NCBI RefSeq assembly: GCF_014836615.1
Contig: NZ_JACSQN010000007.1
Span: 124,001-188,000, forward strand
Direction: 5' to 3'
From: Sporosarcina quadrami
GTDB lineage: Bacteria; Bacillota; Bacilli; Bacillales_A; Planococcaceae
Length of the DNA stretch: 64,000 bases
The notes beneath the pieces are model-generated. The model was given only the letters and a program-made list of their open reading frames with translations. It had not been told where the DNA came from and searched no databases. A program made the position numbers and the translations under genes. Below are positions 17,640 to 26,222 of the stretch, piece by piece; the first letter of the stretch is position 1, and each line of letters opens with the position of its first letter.

Positions 17640-17892
17640 AGCGCAACGAAACGTAGACGCCGCGTATCGAAATGTAGAGGTGTCGTAACGAAACGTAAAC
17701 TCGTCGTATCGAAACATAGCAGGCGCAACGAAATGTAGACGGCGCGTATCGAAACGTAGAGGCGTTGTATCGAAAAGTAACCTCATCGTATCGAAACATA
17801 GCACGCGCAACGAAACGTAAACAGCGCGTATCGAAACGTAGAGGCGCCGTATCTAAACGTAACCTCATCGTATCGAAACGTAGCGAGGCGCA
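17640..17892. repeat. spaced-repeat cluster C (CGAAACGTA family)
   Basis: Twelve copies of the CGAAACGTA core, some with one change, in the same four-unit, 82-bp order as cluster A. Spacers GAGGCG and ACCTCAT/ACTCGT are of the A subtype. It fills the gap between the permease terminator and the convergent DUF2207 gene (17551-17932), with no other feature seen there. Confidence 0.9.
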
Positions 17893-17932
17893 CCACACCA
17901 AAAAGCAGCCAACAAAAGTTGGCTGCCCCCAT

Positions 17933-19618
17933 TCAGAACGCTCCTGATCCACCTCCGCCGCCACCGGTTCCCCCGCCGCCACCAGAAGCAGAGTAACTGC
18001 TGGAACTTGCCGATGCGGTAGTTGTTGCGGATGCGAAAACGGTTGTCAGTAAAACGGGATTCACATACATGTAGTTGAATCCGTAGCTTGACGCAGATTC
18101 TGTTGATCGTGCATTCGCCTGCTCGAATTTGTCCAATTCAGATTGGATGTGGATGTCCTGTACTCCAACGCCAAACGTATAGGCACGCAACCGTTCATCG
18201 GTCGGCAATGAACGCCATTTCTCTGCATTAAAATCGCCAAACGATTCGAATGCATTCCTGAAATGCTGCCACTCTTCATACAGCACATGCCCTTCGTTAG
18301 TCCGCGGGCGATATACAAGTCCGACCACGAGCGTAATGACTGTCGCCGCGATTGCCAATAGCATTGAAATGAAATGCGAGAAGATGCCGAAAAGGATCGC
18401 AACGACAACAAAGCCGATACTTGCCAAGATGAAATTCATACGGAGCTTCGGCTTTTTCTCGATCAAATCCTCTTCTTTCACTTCATCACGCACACCTTTT
18501 TGCCAAGCGGCGAATCCTTCGTTATAAGCAGGGTGGTTCAACTCATTTTTCGTATAGCTGACCAAATCGTCCATATTGAAATTCGTACCGTCACCGGCTT
18601 TACGGAACAGCAAATCGATCAAAGCTCGTTCATGTTCAAATTCCACTTCCTCGTCAACCAATCTGAAATCTTTCTCCGACAGTTGTTCTACATACCCTTT
18701 ACGGATTAGATCCAACAGGGCGGCAACCATCATTTCAGACGAAAACAGACCGCCTTTAACGTATAGAATCGTCGCCGGCATGCTCAATTTCTCGCTCGGT
18801 ACGAAGAAACCTTCCGGAAATTGCGCCCGTGCTTCCCGCTGGCTGCGCTGTTTCACAATACGCATTTTCAACATTCCCCATGCAACCAATAATGCAAGCA
18901 AGCCGAACAATAGCCAGCCCCATAGTCCTGCAGTATCCCTGTTGTCATACAGAAACGCTTGCATGTTACGGTCTTTTTCCATTTCCTTCAGCGCACTGCC
19001 TTGCACCAATGTCACGTGCGGGAATAGAGCATTGTCATACACAACGCGGATATCGCCGTTCGTTCCCGAAGGCACTTTCCCCATCGCAAACGTGACAATG
19101 CCATCTTTATCCACAGAGCCAGATCGCTCTGCAGCGCCATAACCTAGGAACTCTGCCGTCTCCACCCGTTTCGGCGGATGAATACGGACAGTCATATTCC
19201 CATAATCCGTTTCATTCCGATCATCGAAAAAAGGCCAGTAAAACTCAGTGCCATCTTCGAATTTCTTTACTGCATTCTCGATTGTATACGTTATCTCAAC
19301 GTTAACAATCTCTTTTTTCCCTTTTCGATGGATTCGATACTCTCCGTCAATTTTCTCAACTTCCAATAGAGTTCCTTTTTCAGAAGCTTTAAAATCAGTA
19401 ATTTTCGAACCTTTCTTCGGAATCAATCCACGGATCAATCCGTTGAACTTCCCAGGAAAGTCATATGTGTGGTGTTCCACTACTTCTGCGTTTCCATCCG
19501 CCTGCAAGTACGCATCAATCGTCACTTCAGGGATGGAAAAATCGACAGCATGCGCTTGATTTGGTAAGAACAGAAATATGGCAATTAGTAGTGTCAAAAT
19601 CCCTTTCATCATTTTCAT
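17933..19618 (-). CDS. DUF2207 predicted membrane protein with Gly-rich C-terminus
   Basis: About 561 residues from the ATG at 19618 (GGGTGATTCG upstream); 16 further upstream codons are open but lack a ribosome site. A signal peptide ends at about residue 24 (NQAHA). The N-terminal extracellular DUF2207 domain (YDFPGKFNGLIRGLIPKKGS, YTIENAVKKFEDGTEFYWPF) is followed by a helix (GLWGWLLFGLLALLVAWGML), a cytoplasmic segment, a paired-helix region (FILASIGFVVVAILFG) and a C-terminal tail of Ser and mostly Gly. This is the common layout of the family, whose function is unknown. It is a single-gene unit. Confidence 0.85.
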   Translation of the reverse strand: MKMMKGILTLLIAIFLFLPNQAHAVDFSIPEVTIDAYLQADGNAEVVEHHTYDFPGKFNGLIRGLIPKKGSKITDFKASEKGTLLEVEKIDGEYRIHRKGKKEIVNVEITYTIENAVKKFEDGTEFYWPFFDDRNETDYGNMTVRIHPPKRVETAEFLGYGAAERSGSVDKDGIVTFAMGKVPSGTNGDIRVVYDNALFPHVTLVQGSALKEMEKDRNMQAFLYDNRDTAGLWGWLLFGLLALLVAWGMLKMRIVKQRSQREARAQFPEGFFVPSEKLSMPATILYVKGGLFSSEMMVAALLDLIRKGYVEQLSEKDFRLVDEEVEFEHERALIDLLFRKAGDGTNFNMDDLVSYTKNELNHPAYNEGFAAWQKGVRDEVKEEDLIEKKPKLRMNFILASIGFVVVAILFGIFSHFISMLLAIAATVITLVVGLVYRPRTNEGHVLYEEWQHFRNAFESFGDFNAEKWRSLPTDERLRAYTFGVGVQDIHIQSELDKFEQANARSTESASSYGFNYMYVNPVLLTTVFASATTTASASSSSYSASGGGGGTGGGGGGSGAF

Positions 19619-19673
19619 CGAATCACCCCTTCTATACTTTACGGGATACCCTTTAAATAGTTTCAATTAACGT

Positions 19674-19703
19674 AAAAACCCACGCAGTAAATATCCGCGT
19701 GGG
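19674..19703 (-). terminator. terminator of the TRAP/HMG-CoA lyase operon
   Basis: On the minus strand GCGTGGG... pairs as CCCACGC/GCGTGGG around an 11-base loop, followed by T5, immediately after the dctM stop. A similar CCCACGC-based hairpin ends the opuA operon at 26161. Confidence 0.8.
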
Positions 19704-19709
19704 CAATTG

Positions 19710-20987
19710 TTATTTGATGTCGTTATGGACGAGCCCCGTCGCAATCTCCGGGAAGAATGAGAGAATGATCATGAATACGACCATGATGGCTGCGTAAGGT
19801 ATGACCCCTTTGACGATTTCACTGATCGTATTCTCTTTATTCAACCCTTTCAACACGAAGAGGTTTAGACCGACTGGTGGTGAAATCAGTGCCAATTCCA
19901 TATTAATGACCATAATGATGGCGAACCAGATCGGATCGAATCCGAGTGCCATGATGATCGGATAAAGAATTGGAAGCGTGATAACAAGAATTGAAACTGT
20001 TTCCAGGAACATTCCAAGAATCAATAATACAATATTGATCAGGATGAAGATGATCCATGGTGAAATATCCTGTGATGTCGCAAAGTTGACGATTGTTTGT
20101 GGAATTTGAAGGATTGTCAGGATATAGCCTAACAACATCGCACCAACAATGATGAATAAAATCATCGCATTTGTTTTAACCGTCGATACAAGAATTTCCC
20201 TTAATACGCCCATCGTCATGTTTTTATAGATGAATATCGCTATTAGGAAACTAAGCACAACCCCTACAGCCGCTGCTTCAGTTGGTGTGAAAACCCCTTT
20301 GTAAATTCCACCGATAATGATGATTGGCAATAGTAAACCCCAAATCGCCTTTTTAGAGGCCTCTAACCGTTCAGCCCATGTCGCAGGTACATCTTTAATG
20401 TGACGCGTTTGGTAAGATGAGAAAATCATAAAGGCCAATGTCAGAACAATACCTGGTACGATCCCCGCTACAAATAGCTTCCCGACAGATTCTCCTGTAA
20501 CTGAACCATAGATGATCATCGGGATACTTGGAGGAATCAAGATCCCTAATGTCCCTCCAGCTGCAAGCAATCCAAGTACATGTCGCTTGTTGTAGCCTCT
20601 GCGTACCATTTCAGGAAGAGCAACTGCCCCTACAGTAACTGCAGTCGCGACACTTGAGCCCGAAATTGCAGAGAAAATCGTACAACAGAATAATGTGGCA
20701 ATCGCAAGTCCACCAGGCAAATGCCTGAACCATCTGCTTGCCATTTCATACAAATCACGACCGACACCACTGACGACGAGCACTTGGCTCATTAATACGT
20801 ACATCGGCAGTGCCGTGAGTGAGAAATCATCCAACGACTTATAGGAGATAATCGGAATTTGCGCAAACGCGAACGTCCCGCCGTTAAAGAAATACATTCC
20901 CGCAACTGCGAGCAAGCTCAATGTAAATGCAACCGGTAGTCCAATGACAAGAAGAAGTCCTAATCCACCTGTAAAGAATATGTTCAT
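19710..20987 (-). CDS. dctM: TRAP transporter large permease DctM
   Basis: 425 residues, the standard DctM length, with about 11-12 membrane segments. Family features include the N-terminal TGGLGLLLVIGLPVAFTLS, LLAAGGTLGILIPPSIPMIIYG near residue 140 and the C-terminal LALISPPVGLNLFVLKG. It is the ion-coupled translocation subunit of a TRAP importer. Its start overlaps the dctQ stop by 4 bases (ATGA), showing translational coupling. It is the last gene of the operon. Confidence 0.95.
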   Translation of the reverse strand: MNIFFTGGLGLLLVIGLPVAFTLSLLAVAGMYFFNGGTFAFAQIPIISYKSLDDFSLTALPMYVLMSQVLVVSGVGRDLYEMASRWFRHLPGGLAIATLFCCTIFSAISGSSVATAVTVGAVALPEMVRRGYNKRHVLGLLAAGGTLGILIPPSIPMIIYGSVTGESVGKLFVAGIVPGIVLTLAFMIFSSYQTRHIKDVPATWAERLEASKKAIWGLLLPIIIIGGIYKGVFTPTEAAAVGVVLSFLIAIFIYKNMTMGVLREILVSTVKTNAMILFIIVGAMLLGYILTILQIPQTIVNFATSQDISPWIIFILINIVLLILGMFLETVSILVITLPILYPIIMALGFDPIWFAIIMVINMELALISPPVGLNLFVLKGLNKENTISEIVKGVIPYAAIMVVFMIILSFFPEIATGLVHNDIK

Positions 20988-21481
20988 AGGTTTTCTCCTC
21001 CCCTATGTATGCCGCCGTCGATAATTTGCATAATGAACGCAATACACATGAGTACTCCACCGATCACGAGTAGGGATTCCGGGATATACATCGGAATCCG
21101 GAGCAGTGATGCGGAAGTGACTTGCAAATTGAACGTCTTTACGACATGCAAATAGCTGTAAACTGTGAAGATGATGCTGAAAACGAGGCCGAGTGAATTC
21201 GTCAAATAGGCAAGCAACGTTTTCATTCGATCATTGACATTGTTAATTAATAAATCAACTGTAATATGCGAATAGGTACGAACCGCATAGGCGCTGCCAA
21301 GGAAGCAGCTGCCAATGATCGCATAGATGGATAACTCCGTCGCCCATGAAGTCGGTTTATGGAAAAACGACCTTGAAATTACTTCATAGAACGTCATGAC
21401 AGTCGTGATCAAGATAAGCACGCCTGCAATATAAGCGCCCCATCGTATGAGCAGATCCATGAATGTATAGACCTTTTTCAT
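20984..21481 (-). CDS. dctQ: TRAP transporter small permease DctQ
   Basis: 165 residues with four membrane helices (about 10-32, 47-65, 85-108, 130-152). It carries the family motif WATELSIYAIIGSCFLGSAYAVR with the following H, and VDLLINNV. It pairs with DctM. It lies 22 bases after dctP and overlaps dctM. Confidence 0.93.
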   Translation of the reverse strand: MKKVYTFMDLLIRWGAYIAGVLILITTVMTFYEVISRSFFHKPTSWATELSIYAIIGSCFLGSAYAVRTYSHITVDLLINNVNDRMKTLLAYLTNSLGLVFSIIFTVYSYLHVVKTFNLQVTSASLLRIPMYIPESLLVIGGVLMCIAFIMQIIDGGIHRGGENL

Positions 21482-21503
21482 AAGCGGTCCCCCCTAGCTT
21501 CTT

Positions 21504-22544
21504 TTATTTCTTATCTACTAAATCCAGTAATTCTTGACCAAGATCGCCGGCATTTTCAATGAATACGTCACGAACAGGCGCTGCCGCGTCTTTCCAAATA
21601 TCCAACTCATCTTCAGGAACGTAGTACACTTCCATTCCTTTTTCTTCTAGCGCTTTCGCAGATTCAGTGTCTTCTTTTTCAGCTTGCTCGCGGATCCACG
21701 TTTCTGTTTCAGCTGCAACTTCTGTTAACAACTCCTGTGTTTTCGCAGGAAGCTTGTCCCAGTAGTCTTTATTCACAGCTAATAGGAATTCAAGGTACGC
21801 ATAGTTGTTAACCGTCAAATACTTTGTCACTTCATCATATTTACGTTGAAGCATCGCTGTTGTACCGGATGTTGCACCATCTACCGTATTACGTTGAAGT
21901 GCCATATACACTTCGCCGCCACCCATAAATACAGGTGAAGCACCATATGCTTGGATCAATTCAGAAGGCAAGTCACCGATACTTCTGATTTTCAAGCCTT
22001 TGAAGTCTTCCGGTTTCTTCAATTCGCGTTTGTTGTTAGCGAATTGCACATATCCATAGTCAGCGTACATTAACACTTTCGCGCCTTTTTCTTCCATAGC
22101 TCCACTCAGTTTTTCACCGAATTCGCCATTCACCGCTTCACCGACTGCAGCATAATCATTGAAGATGTAAGGGACATCAAAGATTCCCATTGCTGGAACT
22201 GTCGAAGACCATAGTGTTGAAGAGTTTACACCCATTTCAACGCCACCGGAAAGGATAGATTGGTTCATGTCTTTATCGCTTAATAATTGTCCTGCAGGAA
22301 AAACTTGTACTTTCACTTTGCCATCGGACTTCTCTGTAACTTCTTTCGCAAAGTTCTCGATGCCGATTGCGATATGGTGATCTTGTGGCAAGTTATACGC
22401 TAGACGGATTGTCGTTTCTTCATAGCCATCTCCGTCAGCCGGTTTCGCAGATGCTCCATCGTCTTTCTTATCTGTTGACCCGCACGCCGATAAAACGAGC
22501 AATCCTACTAATGAAATCAGTAATCCCAGTGTCCACTTTTTCAT
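21504..22544 (-). CDS. dctP: TRAP transporter substrate-binding protein DctP
   Basis: 346 residues. Lipoprotein signal MKKWTLGLLISLVGLLVLSAC (lipobox LSAC). The DctP fold is shown by IRLAYNLPQDHHIAIGIENFA, the conserved ligand-Arg stretch LKIRSIGDLPSELIQAYGASPV, and VDGATSGTT. It binds a carboxylate outside the membrane. Its start overlaps the HMG-CoA lyase stop by 4 bases, so importer and lyase are produced together. The likely ligand is a C5-C6 hydroxy-dicarboxylate (inference from the next genes). Confidence 0.93.
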   Translation of the reverse strand: MKKWTLGLLISLVGLLVLSACGSTDKKDDGASAKPADGDGYEETTIRLAYNLPQDHHIAIGIENFAKEVTEKSDGKVKVQVFPAGQLLSDKDMNQSILSGGVEMGVNSSTLWSSTVPAMGIFDVPYIFNDYAAVGEAVNGEFGEKLSGAMEEKGAKVLMYADYGYVQFANNKRELKKPEDFKGLKIRSIGDLPSELIQAYGASPVFMGGGEVYMALQRNTVDGATSGTTAMLQRKYDEVTKYLTVNNYAYLEFLLAVNKDYWDKLPAKTQELLTEVAAETETWIREQAEKEDTESAKALEEKGMEVYYVPEDELDIWKDAAAPVRDVFIENAGDLGQELLDLVDKK

Positions 22545-23449
22545 CCTTCATTCCCCTTTTCCTGTTTTCTTTCCACGTGACGGATTCGTCCGAGTGGCGT
22601 TTTTGTTGATAATAGCGCTGCATAATCTGCTGCATCCAACAACTTTTCAAAATCGATTCCTGTCGATATATTCATTCTTTCAAACAGATAAACAAGATCT
22701 TCGGTTGCCAAGTTCCCCGCTGCACCTGGCGCAAACGGACAACCTCCGATTCCACTGGCGGACGTTTCGAATATCCGTACACCCGCTTGATAGGCTGCAT
22801 ATGCGTTCGTCAGGCCGAGCCCTCTCGTATCATGCAAGTGAATCGTAACAGGCGTACCATTCGCAATCGCCAACACTTTTTTCATTAAACGTTCAACGTG
22901 ATCTGGTGTTGCAATGCCTATCGTATCCGCAATGCCGATCCGGTCGACGCCTGCTTCTTTAACACGCTTGACGATGTTCAGTACGTCCTCTTCAGCAACT
23001 TCACCTTCGTATGGACAACCGAAACTGACCGCTACTGAGAAACACGTTTGAATGCCATCTTTCTTAGCCATCTGTAAAACGTCCAGAAACTGTTCCATGT
23101 TTTCATTGATGGACATGCCGATATTTTTCGCATTGAACGTTTCCGTCGCCGCACTGACCCAGTTCAGTTCAGTGAGCTGATGTACTCTTGCCCGCTCATA
23201 TCCTTTCAGATTGGGGATTAAAGCAATCGCTTCTACGCCTTGAATTGAATCCATCGTATCCATTAACTGACTTGCATCTGCCATTTGAGGCACTTTTAAC
23301 GGATGCACAAATGATGTCACTTCGACTTTAGAAATGCCTGCTTCAACCAACATCCTGATAAGCTGAAGCTTCTCTTCTGTAGATACTGGATTTGGGTCAT
23401 TTTGCAAACCATCCCTTGGACTGACGTCGATAATCGTAACATCGGGCAT
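22541..23449 (-). CDS. hydroxymethylglutaryl-CoA lyase family enzyme
   Basis: 302 residues, the typical length. Active-site features: SPRDGLQNDP near the N-terminus (Arg/Asp), metal-binding HLHDTRGLGL, and the catalytic-Cys signature SGIGGCPFAPGAAGNLATEDLVY. It cleaves 3-hydroxy-3-methylglutaryl-CoA to acetyl-CoA and acetoacetate; close relatives cleave citramalyl-CoA-type substrates. It starts directly after the CoA-transferase gene and is coupled to dctP. With no leucine-degradation genes next to it, a role in degrading an imported acid is more likely than leucine catabolism. Confidence 0.92.
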   Translation of the reverse strand: MPDVTIIDVSPRDGLQNDPNPVSTEEKLQLIRMLVEAGISKVEVTSFVHPLKVPQMADASQLMDTMDSIQGVEAIALIPNLKGYERARVHQLTELNWVSAATETFNAKNIGMSINENMEQFLDVLQMAKKDGIQTCFSVAVSFGCPYEGEVAEEDVLNIVKRVKEAGVDRIGIADTIGIATPDHVERLMKKVLAIANGTPVTIHLHDTRGLGLTNAYAAYQAGVRIFETSASGIGGCPFAPGAAGNLATEDLVYLFERMNISTGIDFEKLLDAADYAALLSTKTPLGRIRHVERKQEKGNEG

Positions 23450-24655
23450 TCAAACAACTCCTTTCGATCTTAATTGCGCAAATTCCTCATCGGATAAACC
23501 GAGCATTTCTTTATACACTTCTTCGTTATGGGATCCGAGTGACGGTCCTGTCCAACCAATATCTCCTGGAGTTCCTGACAATTTTGGTACAATTCCTGGC
23601 ACCATCAACTTCTTCCCGTCCGGCAACTCAACTTCCTTCAACATATCGCGCGCTTCATAATGTTCATCTGCCATAATGTCCTGAATGCCGTAAATCGGTC
23701 CAACTGGAACAGAAACTTCATCAAGAATACGCTGTACTTCCTTTAACGGATGCTGCAATGTCCACTCTTCGATGAGTCCGTCAATCAGTTCGACATTATC
23801 TGCCCTGCCTTGGTTCGTTGAATAAAGCGGATCATTCGCAATATCTTCTCTGCCGATCGCAGTCATAAGACGTTGGAAAATCCTATCGCCATTCCCGCCG
23901 ATAACAATGTGTTTGCCGTCTGCACATTTGTATGTGTTCGAAGGCGCAATTCCCGGCAGAGTACTGCCTGTCCGTTCTCTCACTTGTCCTGTCAAATCGT
24001 ATTCTGGCAGAATCCCTTCAAGTAAACTGAAAACAGCTTCATAGAGCGCAACGTCTACCACTTGTCCTTCTTTATCCGCATCCGTGTCGCGTGCTCGTAA
24101 TGACATTAATGTCCCGATGACCGCATATAAGCCCGCGATCATATCACCAATCGCAATGCCAACGCGTACTGGCGGACGATCGGGATACCCTGTCAAATAA
24201 CGCAGGCCACCGATCGCTTCCGCAACACTTCCGAAACCAGGTTTCTCTTTATAAGGTCCCGTCTGTCCGTATCCAGAAATGCGTGTCAAAATGATTGATG
24301 GGTTGATCTTTTTCATCTCTTCATAACCGAGTCCCCATCTTTCAAGCGTTCCCGGCTTGAAGTTTTCAAGTACAACATCGACTTCAGCGACGAGCTTCTT
24401 GATGATTTCTTGACCTTCAGGTTCGCGCAAGTTGACTGTAATCGACTTCTTATTCCGACTTTGCACATACCACCAAACTGAAGTGTCTTCGTGCATGACA
24501 CGCCAATTACGCAATGGATCGCCATTTTTCGGCTCTTCCACTTTAATGACTTCCGCTCCAAATTCAGAAAATAGTTTTCCCGCAAATGGTGCCGCCACCA
24601 AGTTTCCGAGTTCTAATATTTTAATTCCTTCTAAAGGCTTTCGTTGATTCAACAA
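23450..24655 (-). CDS. CaiB/BaiF family III CoA-transferase
   Basis: 401 residues. Family III features: GIKILELGNLVAAPFAGKLFSEFGAEVIKVE at the N-terminus (residues 9-39), NKKSITVNLREPEGQEI, and the catalytic-Asp segment VGIAIGDMIAGLYAVIG near residue 170. C-terminal PVGPIYGIQDIMAD is also typical. It moves CoA from an acyl-CoA donor to a carboxylic acid. Placed just before HMG-CoA lyase and the TRAP genes, it probably activates the imported acid for cleavage. Confidence 0.93.
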   Translation of the reverse strand: MLNQRKPLEGIKILELGNLVAAPFAGKLFSEFGAEVIKVEEPKNGDPLRNWRVMHEDTSVWWYVQSRNKKSITVNLREPEGQEIIKKLVAEVDVVLENFKPGTLERWGLGYEEMKKINPSIILTRISGYGQTGPYKEKPGFGSVAEAIGGLRYLTGYPDRPPVRVGIAIGDMIAGLYAVIGTLMSLRARDTDADKEGQVVDVALYEAVFSLLEGILPEYDLTGQVRERTGSTLPGIAPSNTYKCADGKHIVIGGNGDRIFQRLMTAIGREDIANDPLYSTNQGRADNVELIDGLIEEWTLQHPLKEVQRILDEVSVPVGPIYGIQDIMADEHYEARDMLKEVELPDGKKLMVPGIVPKLSGTPGDIGWTGPSLGSHNEEVYKEMLGLSDEEFAQLRSKGVV

Positions 24656-24666
24656 ATGATTCCCTC

Positions 24667-25326
24667 CTACTTATTTACCACTTTCATGAACGACTGATAA
24701 TCCCGTTCAATATGGTGCCGCATCAGTTGGCGGGCATGATCTTGCTCTTGATTCTTTATTGCATGATAGATATCTTGATGATCTTTAAGCGCATCACGCA
24801 TGTAAGCGGGGTTGCCTTCAAGAATGGCTTTCCGGTAAAAACTGTTCACACCACGGAGTTGTAATGTCATGGATGTGAGAAACGGGTTTTGACTCGCTCT
24901 TACGATTGCTTCATGGAATCCAAAATTCACTTGAAGCATTCCTTTCAAATCGTTATCCGCCACTTCCCTTTCCATTTCGTCAATGAACAACTTTATCTCT
25001 TCCAACTCTCTCGGCGTTCTGCGCTTCGCGGCATAGTACGCTGCAAGTGATTCCATTTCTACTCTGGCTTCATACAAATGCCGATAATCATCAATCGTCG
25101 GACTGACAACCGTAACTCCACCGGACGCATTCACATTGAGCAAACCATCCTTCTCCAGCATTCGCACCGCTTCACGGATAGGACTTCGACTGACGTTTAG
25201 TGTTTCAGAGACTTTCTCTTCTATTAACCTATCCCCGGGTGCAATTTCCCCGAGTGTGATCGCATTTTTCAAATAGTCGTAGACTTGCTCTTTTAGAGTC
25301 GTCTTCATTACAACGAAGTTCGACAA
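24667..25326 (-). CDS. GntR-family regulator, FadR/FCD subfamily
   Basis: I chose the TTG at 25326, preceded at 6 bases by AGGTGG; the ATG at 25308 is the alternative and the open frame reaches 25401. A winged HTH (LKEQVYDYLKNAITLGEIAP, SRSPIREAVRMLEKDGL) precedes an FCD all-helical effector domain (LYEARVEMESLAAYYAA, FHEAIVRASQNPFL, DHQDIYHAIKNQ and a final HARQLMRHH). The conserved Asp/His residues of the FCD metal-carboxylate site are present. It is the first gene of its own operon, 11 bases before the CoA-transferase, so autoregulation by the imported acid is likely. Confidence 0.88.
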   Translation of the reverse strand: MSNFVVMKTTLKEQVYDYLKNAITLGEIAPGDRLIEEKVSETLNVSRSPIREAVRMLEKDGLLNVNASGGVTVVSPTIDDYRHLYEARVEMESLAAYYAAKRRTPRELEEIKLFIDEMEREVADNDLKGMLQVNFGFHEAIVRASQNPFLTSMTLQLRGVNSFYRKAILEGNPAYMRDALKDHQDIYHAIKNQEQDHARQLMRHHIERDYQSFMKVVNK

Positions 25327-25349
25327 TATGTTCCACCTCATTCCTGTCG

Positions 25350-25374
25350 ACTGTATACAGTACACTGAATTCAG
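25350..25374. promoter_or_regulatory. paired palindromes, candidate GntR operator
   Basis: A perfect 12-bp palindrome ACTGTATACAGT (25350-25361) and a perfect 10-bp palindrome CTGAATTCAG (25365-25374) lie side by side with centres 14 bases apart, 24-48 bases upstream of the GntR gene start. GTATAC-centred dyads are common FCD-GntR sites. This would control the six-gene operon. Confidence 0.5.
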
Positions 25375-25460
25375 AATACAGAAACTGTTTGTTGTTGTCA
25401 ATATTATTTTTGTATATTGAATTGCGCGTTTTGTGGGTTAGATGTTTATAGCATAAACCG

Positions 25461-26133
25461 CGCGTATCGAAACGTAACTGCTTCGTAACGAAACGTAGCG
25501 GGCGCAACGAAACGTAGACACCGCGTATCGAAATGTAACTGCTTCGTATCGAAACGTAGCACTCGCAACGAAACGTAGACACCGCGTATCGAAACGTAAG
25601 TGCGCCGTATCGAAATGTAATTGCTTCGTAACGAAACGTAGCACTCGCAACGAAACGTAGACACCGCGTATCGAAACGTAAGTGCGCCGTATCGAAATGT
25701 AACCGCTTCGTATCGAAACGTAGCGGGCGCAACGAAACGTAGACCCCGCGTATCGAAACGTAACGGCTTCGTAACGAAACGTAGCACGCGCAACGAAACG
25801 TAGACCCCGCGTATCGAAACGTAAGTGCGCCGTATCGAAATGTAACGGCTTCGTATCGAAACGTAGCATGCGCAACGAAACGTAGACACCGCGTATCGAA
25901 ACGTAAGTGCGCCGTATCGAAATGTAACTGCTTCGTAACGAAACGTAGCGGGCGCAACGAAACGTAGACCCCGCGTATCGAAACGTAAAAGCGCCGTATC
26001 GAAATGTAACGGCTTCGTATCGAAACGTAGCGGGCGCAACGAAACGTAGACCCCGCGTATCGAAACGTAAAAGCGCCGTATCGAAATGTAACTGCTTCGT
26101 AACGAAACGTAGCACGCGCAACGAAACGTAGAC
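25461..26133. repeat. spaced-repeat cluster D, largest (33 cores, eight 82-bp periods)
   Basis: 33 copies of CGAAAYGTA. Unit types recur in strict order: GTAT-core(C)-AGTGCGC or AAAGCGC; GTAT-core(T)-ACTGCTT or ACGGCTT; GTAW-core(C)-GCGGGCG or GCACNCG; CAA-core(C)-GACMCC. Core-to-core distances of like units are exactly 82 (for example 25590 and 25672). The second unit nearly always has T in the core, so units have kept their identity. Spacers differ from clusters A-C, forming a D subtype. All three minus-strand frames are open through it. It fills the 25327-26222 gap between the GntR gene and the opuA terminator. Confidence 0.93.
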
Positions 26134-26160
26134 AGCGTGTATCTGTGGTTTCCACAATAC

Positions 26161-26196
26161 AAAAACCCACGCAGGATTATATCCCCGTGGGCTTTT
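26161..26196 (-). terminator. terminator of the opuA operon
   Basis: CCCACG and CGTGGG pair around a 14-base loop, with AAAAA on one side and CTTTT on the other; on the minus strand the hairpin is followed by T5. It lies 27 bases after the opuAC stop and separates it from repeat cluster D. Confidence 0.75.
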
Positions 26197-26222
26197 GTCA
26201 TTATTGGTTTGAATCTGAATGC

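Noticed and set aside
17442-17982. Minus-strand frames through cluster C extending into neighbouring genes
   Set aside because: They overlap the supported permease and DUF2207 genes and encode only repeat-derived peptides.
25461-26133. CRISPR array
   Set aside because: Core of 9 bases, spacers of only 9-13 bases that repeat in fixed order, four alternating unit types, and no cas genes in the window.
25229-26201. Three long overlapping minus-strand reading frames (239-313 codons) rich in FRYE/STFRC-type repeats
   Set aside because: All three frames of one strand are open only because the repeat cluster lacks stop triplets on that strand. They have no ribosome sites, overlap each other fully, and one runs into the GntR gene.
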